A DNA stretch of 64,000 nucleotides from Panagrolaimus kolymaensis (taxonomy: Eukaryota > Nematoda > Chromadorea > Rhabditida > Panagrolaimidae): positions 248,001-312,000 of the forward strand of contig JAJQJQ010000071.1 of assembly GCA_028622995.1 (NCBI GenBank), given 5' to 3'. This document shows, one piece after another, positions 12,459 through 23,809 of the stretch; position 1 is the first letter of the stretch, and each line of letters opens with the position of its first letter. Under the pieces are notes generated by a model. It ran no database searches. It was not told the DNA's origin and saw nothing but the letters and a program-made list of their open reading frames with translations. Made by a program: the position numbers and the translations under genes.

Positions 12459-12743
12459 TTATTCATCATCGCGTTTATACAAAAGTAAACAATAATTAGT
12501 GATAGAAGGTGTGAAGCTTGGTTTTTTATCAATAATTGCACCGTTGATGGTTCTCCAGCCTGAGTTTGTTTTTACCCAAGTAATATAAAACTTAGGTTTC
12601 TTTTCAATAGCGGCTATTAAAATCCAATTAAAATTAAACATTTTTACTTCTGATAATCCAGTAACCGTGAACGATCGCTTTTTCGGCTTATTAATTTTGG
12701 TTTTAGCAAGTGGGTCAACATACATACCATCTATTTCAATCAA
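12459..12743 (-). CDS. Hypothetical ORF inside IR1 (left copy)
   Basis: An open frame of about 94 codons with a protein-like, non-repetitive composition: a basic segment (KTKINKPKKRSFTVTG), a hydrophobic/aromatic core (MFNFNWILIAAI) and a C-terminal YKRDDE. The first ATG in frame lies a few codons inside (MYVDPLAK). The same ORF is present unchanged at 34073-34357 on the other strand because it lies in IR1. I recognise no family and no catalytic motif. It could be a product of the mobile unit, a captured exon or chance. Confidence 0.35.
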   Translation of the reverse strand: MIEIDGMYVDPLAKTKINKPKKRSFTVTGLSEVKMFNFNWILIAAIEKKPKFYITWVKTNSGWRTINGAIIDKKPSFTPSITNYCLLLYKRDDE

Positions 12744-13497
12744 AATGTTTTTTTTTCATTAAAGAAAGACGATTCTGTGTTCTCACCTTTTATCCAAAAT
12801 AAAAAATTAGCTTTTCCCGCCAACCTTTTTTTTTAAATTAAAAACGAAAATAGATGGAGGTGCGAAGGTGAAAATATTTTTTTCGCGCTATTTTTTGTTT
12901 TTTGAGTTAATAATTGGCCTATGGCTTTATATCACTCTAAATAATCGAAATAAATTTAGTATCATTGGTTATTTTATTTTTAATTTTTGAAGAATATTAG
13001 CTTTTTTCTGAAGCAGATTCCTAAATTTCATCTCTCCATGTCTTTGTATCTTCTTATTGCAACCTTTAAAAAAGTTGTGTCTTTTTTTCCTAAAGTCGCT
13101 TTTTGGAGAAAGATTTTTAAACAAACAACATTATTTTTTGACCTTTTTCTTTTTTTTTGTTTTTTTTGGGTAAAAACCACTCTTTGAAAATAAAGCAAAG
13201 CCGTGAATTAAATTTTCTTTTTTTGTTGAAAACAAATTTTGTCTCTTTCTTTTTTATTTGTAAATGGAGTATCAGTTTATCTGTTTTCTCGCTGTTTATC
13301 CACAAAAAAAATTAGCTCTTGTCGCCAACCTTTACTTTTTATTAAAAAAAAACTTTGTTGTTGCAAAACTGAAACATTTTTACCGGATGATTTTTGTTAT
13401 TTTTGAAAACACTTGGATTTGTTATGGAAAATTTGCATAAAAATTAGGATAAATTTAAATATTTAGCTATTCATGGATAGGGTTGTGAAGAGCTTTT

Positions 13498-13519
13498 ATT
13501 GCTCTCGTAAGAGAGCAAT
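13498..13519. repeat. Short hairpin next to the MITE (left IR1 arm)
   Basis: Nine-base arms ATTGCTCTC / GAGAGCAAT around a GTAA loop. With one mismatch the stem extends to 14 pairs. It lies 37 bases outside the MITE end. The other IR1 arm has the same structure at 33297-33318. Confidence 0.7.
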
Positions 13520-13556
13520 TAAAGCTTTATTTTTCAAAAATTCAATAAAAACAAGG

Positions 13557-14553
13557 AAATCATATAATGGAGAAATAAAAAAAATAAAAAGGAGGGAACT
13601 GGGTTCGATGTAACTCAATAAACGTCTGGAAATCTTTTTTTGGATACAATAAAAGTTGTTAAGCATGAACTCAATAAAAGCCTGGAAATCTTTTAAAACA
13701 ATATTAAGTCAATAAACGTGGAGAAATCTTTTTTTAAACTACAGTAACTTTTTTTTGGTACACCCAGTTCAACGGCGGCTTTAAAAAAATTTTGAGGAAA
13801 AAATAAAAAACAATTTGAGGGCAATAGTAATTTATTTTTTCGTAAGTCTTCCTTACATAAATATAAGCGTTTCTAAAAATCTAAGCATTAAGTAAGCAAA
13901 TTATTTTTCTTCGAGTTTTCTCTACTCAGATTTGCCGTGTTTTAAAGCAGATATTTATTACTATGTGCTTAAATATTACAAATATTAATATCTTTGCCTA
14001 TATTCAATATTAGTAACAAAAAATAATTTAAAATGTTAAAAACGATGTACTTCTTTGTTTTTCTTCATCAACAACAATTGACAAAAAAAATTCGCGTTGT
14101 GAGTTTTCTTTTCAATCAAAAAAAATAATAAAGAAGGAAAAAAAGTTTTAAGAATAAACAAATTTTCACATTGCCACCTTGCTTAACCTTAAAAATCATA
14201 AACTATAATAAAAGCCTCTTTAAATTTCTTAAATAATAGCTATGGAAGAAAAATTTAAATAAAAAATCAGATAAACTGGTTCATCAAAAAGAGATCCATT
14301 CTTTAAAATGAAAGGCAAAATTTTTTTAAAGCCGCCGTTGAACTGGGTGTACCAAAAAAAAGTTACTGTAGTTTAAAAAAAGATTTCTCCACGTTTATTG
14401 ACTTAATATTGTTTTAAAAGATTTCCAGGCTTTTATTGAGTTCATGCTTAACAACTTTTATTGTATCCAAAAAAAGATTTCCAGACGTTTATTGAGTTAC
14501 ATCGAACCCAGTTCCCTCCTTTTTATTTTTTTTATTTCTCCATTATATGATTT
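13557..14553. mobile_element. MITE-like foldback element, 997 bp, 238-bp terminal inverted repeats (copy 1)
   Basis: The terminal inverted repeats are 13557-13794 and 14316-14553; coordinates of paired bases add up to 28110 throughout, so the arms pair without gaps. The ends read CATATAATGG and CCATTATATG. The 521-bp interior is A/T-rich and encodes nothing convincing, so this is a non-autonomous element. A transcript would fold into a hairpin of about 238 base pairs. The superfamily is uncertain because the ends are symmetric into the flanks and hide the target-site duplication. Confidence 0.85.
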
Positions 14554-14689
14554 AAGTTCATTGTTCTTTATAACTTTTTTTTCTCTAAAAAATTGTCAAA
14601 TATTCTAAAAAAAATAACAATGATATTTTGTAATTTTTATGGCTTTGAAAAAAGTGTAAGTTTCATAAGGATCATTTTTTTCAAACATC

Positions 14690-16070
14690 AACAACCATAA
14701 TGCCACCAAAATATGCTTTCAATAACCAATAATGGCTACGCTACAGTAATCCAAAAACCAGAAATTTTCTCATGATAATGCACTTTGGGAAGGAACAATT
14801 AATAAAATTAATATAAAAAAATTTGTTCAACCAAAAAATTTAGTTTTTTAACCTTTGCTCTAAAAAACAATAAGTTTATGTAAGTATGAATGTACTAATT
14901 TTCAAATATTTTGTATTTATTAATTTTTCCACAACCCTTTTTTTTTTAAATAATTTTCTTTTGTTTTAAATGTATCAAACAACGAATGAGTAAGTAAGTA
15001 AGTAGGCGTATGTGTAATCTAAGTTTTTTATCCTTAAAAGTTTAAAACTTTTTTTAAAAGAAAAACATTAAACTTAAGATTTTTACAACAAAAAAGTGTC
15101 GGATATCCGGAGAGATAATTCATCTTTTAAAAACCAATTTTTATTAAAAAAAAAGAAAGAAGAAAGGTTGTTTGCAAAAATTATTGTTCTTTGACTATAA
15201 TTCTTTAACGACTTTTTTAATATCATTTTTTATTTTAAAAAAAGAGAGGGATTTAAATAAAATAATTTTGCAAAAGCATAAAAAAAGAAAGTATTTTAAA
15301 TTAGTTTTGCTCTTTATTTTTTTAAATTGACTATAATCCCATAAATGCATAAAAAAAGCGAAGGCGACCAAAAAGAAGACATGGATGGCAATTTTTTTTG
15401 TCCTTGAAAGATTAATAAGAAGACAGAATCGGATTTGCAAAAACACAAGATTTAATAAAATATCCCATAAAAAATACTAAAAATGGAAATGTTATAATTT
15501 ATTAATTTTTTTTAATTATTATTATAATTTATAGATATTATTAGGTTTATCAGAGATGGTGTTTCTATCAATGGGATAAAATATTTAATTTTAATTTTCA
15601 GATTTAAAGGATTATAGTTGCAAACAAACATTTGTTTTTAATTTTAATTTTATCTTTAATGCTTTTACTATTACTCCATATTATTATATTATTTGAATAA
15701 AAAAATGTAAAAAATAATCATTGAAGCAAACAATAATTTTTTAAGGACTTTACTTTTAGAAGAAACGGAGGGAAACAACCTTTTTAAAAAGCATGGGACT
15801 TTTTCCCAAATAAAAACAAGTCAAAATAAAAGATATTCTTAAAATATAGTCTCTGGACCAAAAAATAAAATAAAGAAAGTCAAAGATTTGGTTCGCTTGT
15901 TCCAAACTTCCAGAAAATGGACTTTAAAAAAGACCATATTTAAAGAAAATTATGAAAAGGAACCAAAGTTGTACCGAAAATAGCAACAAAAACACACTTT
16001 TTTAAAGGGCATGAATGAGAATATTTAAAAAATCATAAATCAAGCAGCAAAAATACATATTTTTGGATTA
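14690..16070 (+). repeat. Direct repeat A, copy 1 (partner 23810-25235)
   Basis: The same order of sequence blocks reappears in direct orientation at about 23810-25235: the run TGTAAGTATGAATGTACTAA, a GTAA microsatellite (about 14990-15006), the block before GACTATAATCCCATAAATGC, and AAATCATAAATCAAGCA at the end. Many substitutions and small indels separate the copies, so the duplication is older than IR1. No gene is recognisable in it. Confidence 0.8.
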
Positions 16071-16084
16071 TTTAATGTTTCCAA

Positions 16085-16320
16085 AAATGCGAATTTTTAG
16101 AATTGACATCAGCGAACGGAAAAAGTCTTTTTTTCATTGTTAAAAGATTTACATTTTTTGATTAAAATTTGCCCTCGCAATTTTATTACTTTTTTTAATC
16201 CCCATCAAAAAATAGAATAAAAAATATTTCATCCGGAAGCTTCTTCTTTTTTCTTCTTCAATGATGGCAACAAAAAAATATGGCATCCACTTTGCTTTTT
16301 AGCTATAATGACATTGTTTT
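16085..16320 (+). repeat. Direct repeat B, copy 1 (partner about 29935-30170)
   Basis: Contains GAATTGACATCAGCGAACGG followed by sequence nearly the same as at 29945 and onward. Here it follows repeat A after about 15 bases; the second copies of A and B are about 4.7 kb apart. The stretch matching the 3' end of the ORF at 30059-30328 is degraded here. Confidence 0.75.
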
Positions 16321-17179
16321 TGTCTTTTTCTCTCATCTAAATTCATTGACTCCTTTGTCTTATAAAAAAGCTGCTTTTTTAAAGTACTATTTCTCACGTC
16401 AAAATTCAAGGACAAATACTTTGAAAGATAAAATTGAAAATAACAAAACATAAAAAAAGGAAAGTGCAAAAGCTGATTTAAATTTAAAAATAAATTAGAT
16501 TTAATTTATTTATTTTGGTTGTAATAAAAAATATGTGGATATTATCATTGTTGAATTTGTGTCAATATAATACAACTCATAAATTTTAAAAACTATTATT
16601 ACACGTTTTTGCTTAGATAACCGCTTTTAGAGTTTAAAAATAAATGTTTTTAATTTAAATAAAATCAAACGATACTATAATAAATTTAAAGTGAAAAGTG
16701 GGCTTACATTTTACAAATAAATAATTAATTTAGCGAAGTGTTGAATTTTACAACATAGTATCTAATATTTTCGAAAAGGTACCTTGTGATATATAAAATG
16801 AATAAATTCATGCGTATCACAGCATATAATAATATGATTTATAAGACAAAACCAAGCATATTTATTAATGTTAAAAACAAGATTACAATTTGAAAATTTC
16901 TTCTTTTAATTCAATTTCATGATTTTTTTTAAATGCATTGTTTAAGTTTTTCTTTCGTAAATGATGTTATCTGCAAAAAAAGTATCTGAAAAATTTGGGC
17001 TTGAAATTAAATGTTTTGCATAGGCATGTTGTATAAAACAAGTAACTGTAGTTTTTAGAAATTTTTTTTTGTGAAATTTTAGGAAAGTTCATTTAAAAGT
17101 TAATAGTGTATTTTCATGGCTACTAAGTGTTAGACTTTTCTACAGTCGAAATATTGTAAATTAATCAGAAATTTTTTAA
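16321..17179. other. A/T-rich spacer
   Basis: No coding region, RNA gene or repeat partner within the window was recognised between direct repeat B and the start of IR2. Confidence 0.35.
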
Positions 17180-17272
17180 AGTATTTTTATTTTTTAAAAA
17201 ACAACAAAAAAAAGCATAAAAATCAAAAAAATATATATATGAAAAACAAGTTTGTATATTAATTATTTTTCT

Positions 17273-17588
17273 TCGATGAAAGTAGTAACAAGGTATTTTT
17301 TGGTTTATTTCATTTGTACTTTGAGCCATAGCAATAGCATTTCGAATGTAGGGCCATAAATTTAGCCAATGCTTGAATCGAAATATCCATTTTGGCAGCC
17401 AATTCCAATTAGTAAGAAAGATGTTGTTAGTTAATACATTCTTTGGAGTAAATAAAGCTCCATTTTCATGGGCATAAATAAAAGAATCATCGAGATTTTA
17501 ATAAGGCTGATCTTCTGTTATTGCTGCTTCGTGAAGCCAATTGATTCATTGTGAAAGCATCATCAACGCCAATCAAAATATGAATCAT
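17273..17588 (-). pseudogene. Decayed small gene, left copy (IR2)
   Basis: Read on the minus strand from ATG at 17588 the sequence matches the better-preserved copy at 44596-44948: it shares MIHILIGVDDAF, YAHENGALFTPKN and, further on, the tail before the stop. Frame shifts, an internal deletion and change of the TAG stop to TCG show that it is not functional. The family is unknown. The 300 bases upstream are also shared between the copies. Confidence 0.6.
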
Positions 17589-20404
17589 TTTTACAGTAGT
17601 TTTAATAATTAAAAAAGAAATGCAAAGCAAATTCTTTTTTATAAAAGTAAGGAGGAATAAAGCTTTGAAGAAGAAAGTATTTTATTTAAAACACTTTCAC
17701 ACAACAACAAAAAGTAATAATATTTTATTTTATATTTTCTTTACTTTTTTTCGTTCATTTATATACTCTTTTTTTCTTTGCTTTCCTTTATGCCTCCCCG
17801 CCAAAGAAACTAAGGCCAGCCCCATTCTTTCTTTCGAAGCAGCTTTTGAGAAAGCTCCGCCTTTTATTTAATTTCATTTTTGGAGGATGGATGGTGGAAA
17901 GCTTAAACATTCAAAGGAAAAGGAAAAAGGAAGGTCTTTCGAGAAGTGAAAAAGCGGAAGGCTTCCTCTTCGTTTTTTTCTAGCACAATTACCTACGAAA
18001 GAAAAAACAGTTATAATTTTTGTAAAAAGAATTAATAAAAATTTAAAAAATCTTTGAAATAGAAATAACAAACAGTATAAAAATAAATATTTTTTTAACA
18101 ATGTTCTTGCAGCAAAATAACTTTTTTACATTAATTTAAAGTTCAGCCATATTTGAAATATGTGGATTTTTTAACGACATAGAAATTAAAAACATATCAG
18201 GAATTTTTTCTAATTTAGCATTAATAACTACGACGGATTTGAAAAGCAGGTCGAAGTTCCAAAGTTTTCTCCAATTTTTTAAACATTTTTTGTTTGGCAA
18301 TAAAAATTCATCACTATTAATTATTTTTTTATTTGGTAATGGATTTTAATCCTTGCACTAAAATCCAAATAATTTTTTTATGCAAAAACTTGTCTTCGCA
18401 TGCTTTTATTAATCCATTTATGCATCTTTTTTTTTTAAAATTCTTAACTCCATTTTGATATCATTTCCTGATTTTAGTTTACAGTGTTTTGATATTTATT
18501 TTCTGACTTTTGGTCACTTTTTTCATAGCTTCGTCCAAATTTCTTAGCATTGTTTCTTTTAAGCCAAAGCCAAAACACTACTAACGCTTTTTGTAAGGGC
18601 ATATATTTTATTATTTTTTTGAAGCTCAAAAGTTGCTTTCTATCTGACTGACTACTTTTAAAAATGTTAGAGAAACAACATATTAATTTTGATAGTAGCT
18701 TTCTTTTTTTTAATAATCTTTTTTTGTGCTTTAGTTTTCTCTTTTGCTTTGGTCTTCTTCTTAGTCGAGACTCGAAAGAAAATGCTACAAACTTCAAAGA
18801 TGTTCGAGAAACAAAAACAAATAACATTTTTTTATTACTAAAAAAATGTTTCATTCCTTTTTTTTTTGCTACAAAAAAGCAAAGCAAAAAAAGGTAAGAA
18901 TTATTGGAAGCCAAAAAAAAGAAAATAAACAACCAAATTATTTCTGCTTTTTTGACCACCTCGAAGAAATAAAAAAATGAGAGGACAAAGAACACTTTTT
19001 TTATAATCTTAGAAACATACAAATAAAAAGAAAGGTCAAAAAACAAAACAAACATTTTTTAATAAATTTTTTATATATTATTATTTGGTTTTTATTTTAA
19101 AAAATAAAATTGGCCAATTGGTCAACAAATTAAATGAAGACCAATAAAATTAATAATCAAAGAATGTTTACTAGCAAACAAACTATGATTAATACATTTT
19201 TTTAATAAAGAAGAAATAGATTGTTCTGGGGATCAAAAAACTAAACTTTGAAAATACTTTAAAGCAAAAAGTTTAACGATTAATTTTAGTTTATCAAAAA
19301 GCATACCCATATTTAAATGATGAACGTCAAAATAAACTTCCGATGACCTACAATTTATTGCAAACACAAGAATTTTTTTGTTGGCGAAAAAAAAATGATC
19401 GTTTAAATTTATAATACATTCGCTTTTTTTATAATAAACCTAATTATTTTTATTAGTTGGCGAAAATCAAAAAAGGTAAATAATTTCCGCCTACAAAAGT
19501 TCCTGCTTTTTTTGTTGCTTTTCTTTTTTTTAAATTTAAATCATTAGACTTGAAAATTTTTACTTTTCTTAATTTTATTTGTATAACAGATGTTAATAGC
19601 AAACTTTAGCTTCCACGTGCCTTTTTTTAATTATGTTTCAACATAAACTTTTTGGACTTCAATTAGTCATGGAAACATAAAACTATATACAATTTTATTT
19701 GCATTTTCTCATTGCAATATTTTTATAGATTTTTTTCTTGTTTAGTTATAATTAGGGGATATGAAAATTGTAGGTTTAATAACAGAGCAATTCCATGGTT
19801 TGATAATTTGTTACTCGTTTAATGATATAAAACTGATTTCATATTTATTTTTTAAGGAGTAAAATTCGATGTTTTAAATCAAAACAAAAATACATACTTA
19901 TGAAGAGTAAATAAAGCTATGTATTCAAAAAACTCCACGTTTTATAAATGATTATGAGAAGCCCCTCTTTTATCCATTCATTCATAATAATGATTCTTAT
20001 TTGTGAATCTTTATTTTTTGCAAAAAAAAAATATAAAAGCGAAGAGACCACCAAAACAAAATAATAACATCTCAAATCCGGTGGAGACAATGAATGTTTT
20101 TTCATTCATTCAACTTTCTGCTTTTTGATACCCTCTTTTTTTTAAATATTTTACCTGCAGCGGAAATCTTAAGTAAATTTTTTTAAAAATGGAGGAGAAG
20201 AAATAAATGAAATCTATCAATGATCATATTTTCTTTATTTTCTTTATTTTGGAAATGATGTGAGTTTTTAATTGTCTTTTTTTGTTTTTTTGTAATTCCA
20301 AAAATAAATGGGTACTTTTTTGTTGTTGTTGAAGCCTAGAAAACAGATAATCGTGGGTGAAAAAAAAGAACAAAGAAAAAAAAGTTGCTGGGCTTACACA
20401 ACGA

Positions 20405-20525
20405 AATTGTAACAAGTGACTGTGTAACTTTTCTTCGGGGAAAAAGTTTGTATGGAATTAAAAAATTTTAAAAATGTTTAATGTTCCGAAAAAAAGTTAG
20501 CTTCGCCGACTTTCGCGGAATGATC
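20405..20525 (+). repeat. Direct repeat C, copy 1 (partner 27665-27780)
   Basis: Shares ATTGTAACAAGTGA, TTTGTATGGAATTAAAAAAT and a block ending near CGACTTTCG with 27665-27780 in the same orientation. Part of it is also present, inverted and diverged, near 42055-42110 in the right IR2 arm. Confidence 0.7.
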
Positions 20526-21802
20526 GAGCTTCACTTATTAGATTTATTTTAATCATACCATTACTGACTAACAAAAACTGTAGTTGGATTTGTTTGGGAT
20601 TTTATAGTAGAAGGAAGTAATGAAACTGCTTATTTGACATATTTTTTTTAACTATGACCAATAACGAAGCTAAAGAGATCATAAATACATATATAATCTA
20701 CTTATTTATCCAGTCATTTCCCTTCTATTTCTTAGCTCGTTTTTTTGGTTTTGGTTTCTATCCTAGTCTTTTATTAATAATACAAAAAATTAAAGGGTTT
20801 ACAAAATAATCTTCCTTCTTATTTTCCGTGGTATAAAAATAAAAATATATTTCCTTTTTAAAATACAACTTCCTAATCTTTTAAAAAACTAGACGTAAAT
20901 AATATTTGTATTTTTTCATTTTGTGGTGGATTTTTTGTCGCACGACAGAGTTTAAAAAAAAGTGTGACATAACACAACAAAAATAAATTTGAACTCACTA
21001 AAAATAGTTTGTTTTACACTTTAAAATTTGGAAATATATATTTTTGCACTACGGCGACAAATAATTTTTCATGGATGTCATCCGAAATATTTTTTGCAAA
21101 AAACTTGTAATATATTATTTGCTTTTTTTTCTTAAAAATGGGTTCTCTCATGAAAAAAATAGAAAAAGAGATATGAACCTTTTGAATTTTATTTCATCGT
21201 CGTTTTCGAATTTGAAGATGTCGACGCATACGTAGTTTGGCAGCCATGTTATTTTTAATGTTATTAAACTAGCAATAATTTTAAGGATTAACCTTTTTTT
21301 GTTGCTTTATTTTTTGCTATTTTTAAAGAAAAGCTATGACCTGGTATTTAAAAACAAAGAAACACTAAAAACATTGGCTTTGTTTGTACGTAAAAACAAA
21401 TATGACCCTATTTAGTTTATGAGCAAATTTAAAAAGATCAGAATTGAAACAATTTAATGGAAAAATCAAAGCTTTGGCACTAAAATTTTGAAAACACACT
21501 TCGAAGCTTCACAATAAAAGAAATAATGATTTGCACTCATTTAAAGACTTGAGTTCTCTGTTATAATTATTACAAAAAAGGTATTTAAAATATATATAAT
21601 TATACTTAAACCATGTGACTTTGGGTACTTAAAAACTTTATTCCACATTACTTAAGTATGGAACAATTAATTACCCATTATTAATATCTATCATTTTTTA
21701 AGCTTAAGATAAAATAATCAGTGAGTTTCAAGCTCGGCTACAATTACACCTTCAACAAATTATTTATTTATTTTACTGAAGCATAAATAATATTCTCCAA
21801 AC

Positions 21803-22332
21803 TTTGCTTGCTTGAATTACAATTATCTTTTTTCATGGAACCCGTTTAAAAAAACTTCCCATTTAATAAACGGTTCAATGAAGAAAAATACTAAACTTCA
21901 AAACGCAGCGAAGGCAGAAGGGGAACAAATTTTTAAGGAACAAATGTATCATGTTTTTAATTTTCAAAGCAACTCATTTACTAAAAGCTTTTCTCACTTT
22001 TTTCAGCTCAACGGAAGCATTTAAAAATAGCATAAATTTATTTTTAAATCGAGTTATTAATTTTTTCAAAAACATTTAAGTCAATCTTTTTTTAAATACA
22101 CTCATTTATTTTTTTGAAACCCCCGCTAAAATACAAAAATAAAATAATCATAAGATTATTTTTCAGATGACCAATTTTGCTCTCTCTTGTTTCCTTAATT
22201 TTTCTTTTATCAAACAAATTTTCTGCCAATAAAAAGAAAACATAAAAAAAGATGGAAGAAAATAAAAGAAAGTTTGTTTTTCAAAGCTTTGAACTTTCTA
22301 CCAAAAAATCACACTTCCGTTCATAATTTTTA
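21803..22332 (+). repeat. Highly conserved block of IR2 (left copy)
   Basis: This stretch and its inverted partner at 37769-38288 are nearly the same base for base, apart from a short variable piece near 22090-22150, whereas the flanking IR2 sequence has accumulated many changes. It contains an open frame (21812-22024, 70 codons; the right copy differs at two codons) and two T-run/CAG acceptor-like sites, near 22006 and 22173. It may be an exon pair, a non-coding RNA or a regulatory element, or the result of local gene conversion. Confidence 0.6.
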
Positions 22333-23809
22333 TTTTTTATTAATAAAAAAGAATGTTGCAAAAATAATAAAGTTAAAGATTGTTTAAAAAATGTCAAATA
22401 AAAAACAATAAACATTTAATTTTTTTATGGACATCAACGCAAATGAAAGTAAGTAAAGTATTTTTTTCAATAATTTTTAAAGGACAAAATAAAAAGAAAA
22501 AAATCTTTGCTCTTATTTTTTTATAAAAAAACCATGTGAGTGTGAATGAGACTCAAATAAAAAACGATTATAAAAAGCTACTTTATTTTTATAAACGGAT
22601 ATGAATTTGGATATAATAGAAAAAACATACATATTTTTACGAGAAAAAGTATACAACTTTTTTTAGTCTTTGAAAAAAATGGAGGAAAATGTTTAAAAAG
22701 TCATGAAAGCGTGGCAATGAAAAAAGAAAGAAAGGAAAGTATAAATTTGGTATACTTTTTTTATTACTAAAAGCATGTGTGTGTTTGAAACAAAAAATTT
22801 GTATGAAAAATATAAATGCAGAAATCAAAAGTATAAAAAATGAGAATTGCAAATACGAATAATAATTATTGGAAGTGAGTCACGAAATGTCAATTTAATT
22901 AAATTAGTGCCGGAAGTTTTACTTCTGAGGTTGTTTCGGTCATATTTAAAACAGTTTATTTTTAAATTTTGAAACTATATTCTCCCTCAATCTTTATACC
23001 ATTTTGCTTTGGACAACTCATAAACCAATAAATTATTTTTAAAAGAAAAAAAATCCACTCTTTTATTATATTTACAATTAACCTTTACAAAGTTTATTTA
23101 CTAAGAATTTTTTTTACAAATATAAGAAAATTGTTGAAACAAAAGAAACTTTCTTTATTTTTTCTTGAAATATGTTTTTCTGCTTCCTCCGTTTTTGTAT
23201 TCATATAAAAACTTATTACGTAGTAGAGTCTCTTATTTTTTGTCCACCCAAAAAAATAAATTTTGAACTTTTTAATTGTTTGTAAAAATAAAATAAAATA
23301 TTTTTTGCGGAGGCAAATTTTTTTTATAGCCATGCAAATATTTATGGCGGCGACGTTCACGCAAATTTCCAAATAAATGTTATTTTTTTGTTATTAAATT
23401 TATTTGTGTGCGTAAAAATGCATTCACCCAAAAAAAGACCACCAAAACCGGAAAGTTTTTTTATGGAATCAAAAAGCTAAAAATGGAAGCAACTAAAAAA
23501 AGAATGAAAGGTTAAACGGAAAGAAAGAAACCGGGTTTTGTTTTAAAAAAATTCTGCGAAGGCTTTACAGATTTTTTTGCTTTAAAGAAAAGAAATTCAT
23601 GCAAACAAAATTAATAAAATAATTTTGATATATTAGATTACTGAACTTTTACACTGCAATCAGTTCAAATCAACAACAAAAGTATTTGAGTATATATTCT
23701 ATTGCCAAAGTTTTGATTTAATTTCTTTAAGTTTTTTATAGTTATTTCTAAAATCCATTCCCAAAATTATAAAACTTATCAACAGAAACCTTATTAATTA
23801 TTTGATGCA

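Larger units (their letters stand above)
11686..14551 (+). repeat. IR1 left arm: 2,866-bp inverted repeat, partner at 32265-35130
   Basis: The reverse complement of this segment occurs at 32265-35130. In every part compared the two coordinates add up to 46816, so there is no net insertion or deletion along the arm, and the bases read directly were identical. Pairing stops at 11686/35130 on the outside and at 14551/32265 on the inside. The outer end is a GC-rich hairpin and the inner end is the tip of a MITE. The arm contains one plausible ORF (minus strand, 12459-12743), a pair of roughly 60-bp direct repeats near 12776-12835 and 13281-13339, and a small hairpin at 13498-13519. No transposase is visible. 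No target-site duplication is evident at the flanks of either arm. Confidence 0.93.
17180..23500 (+). repeat. IR2 left arm: diverged inverted duplication, partner about 36730-45040
   Basis: Long, ordered matches to the reverse complement of 36730-45040. Anchors include 17273-17880 with 44280-44950, 18474-19100 with 43360-43990, 19900-20300 with 42240-42560, 20540-20900 with 39230-39610, 21150-21260 with 38870-38970, 21803-22332 with 37769-38288, and 23100-23480 with 36760-37100. Copies differ by many substitutions and indels, so this duplication is clearly older than IR1. The right arm carries an insertion of about 2.4 kb. Boundaries are approximate. Confidence 0.85.

Noticed and set aside
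14990..15006. CRISPR-like or satellite array at the GTAA repeats
   Set aside because: It is a short tetranucleotide microsatellite without spacers; the second copy near 24150 is part of the direct repeat.
18474..19055. 193-codon minus-strand ORF rich in Lys, Phe and Leu
   Set aside because: Made of translated A/T tracts. Its partner region near 43364-43926 has several stops and indels, with no sign of frame preservation.
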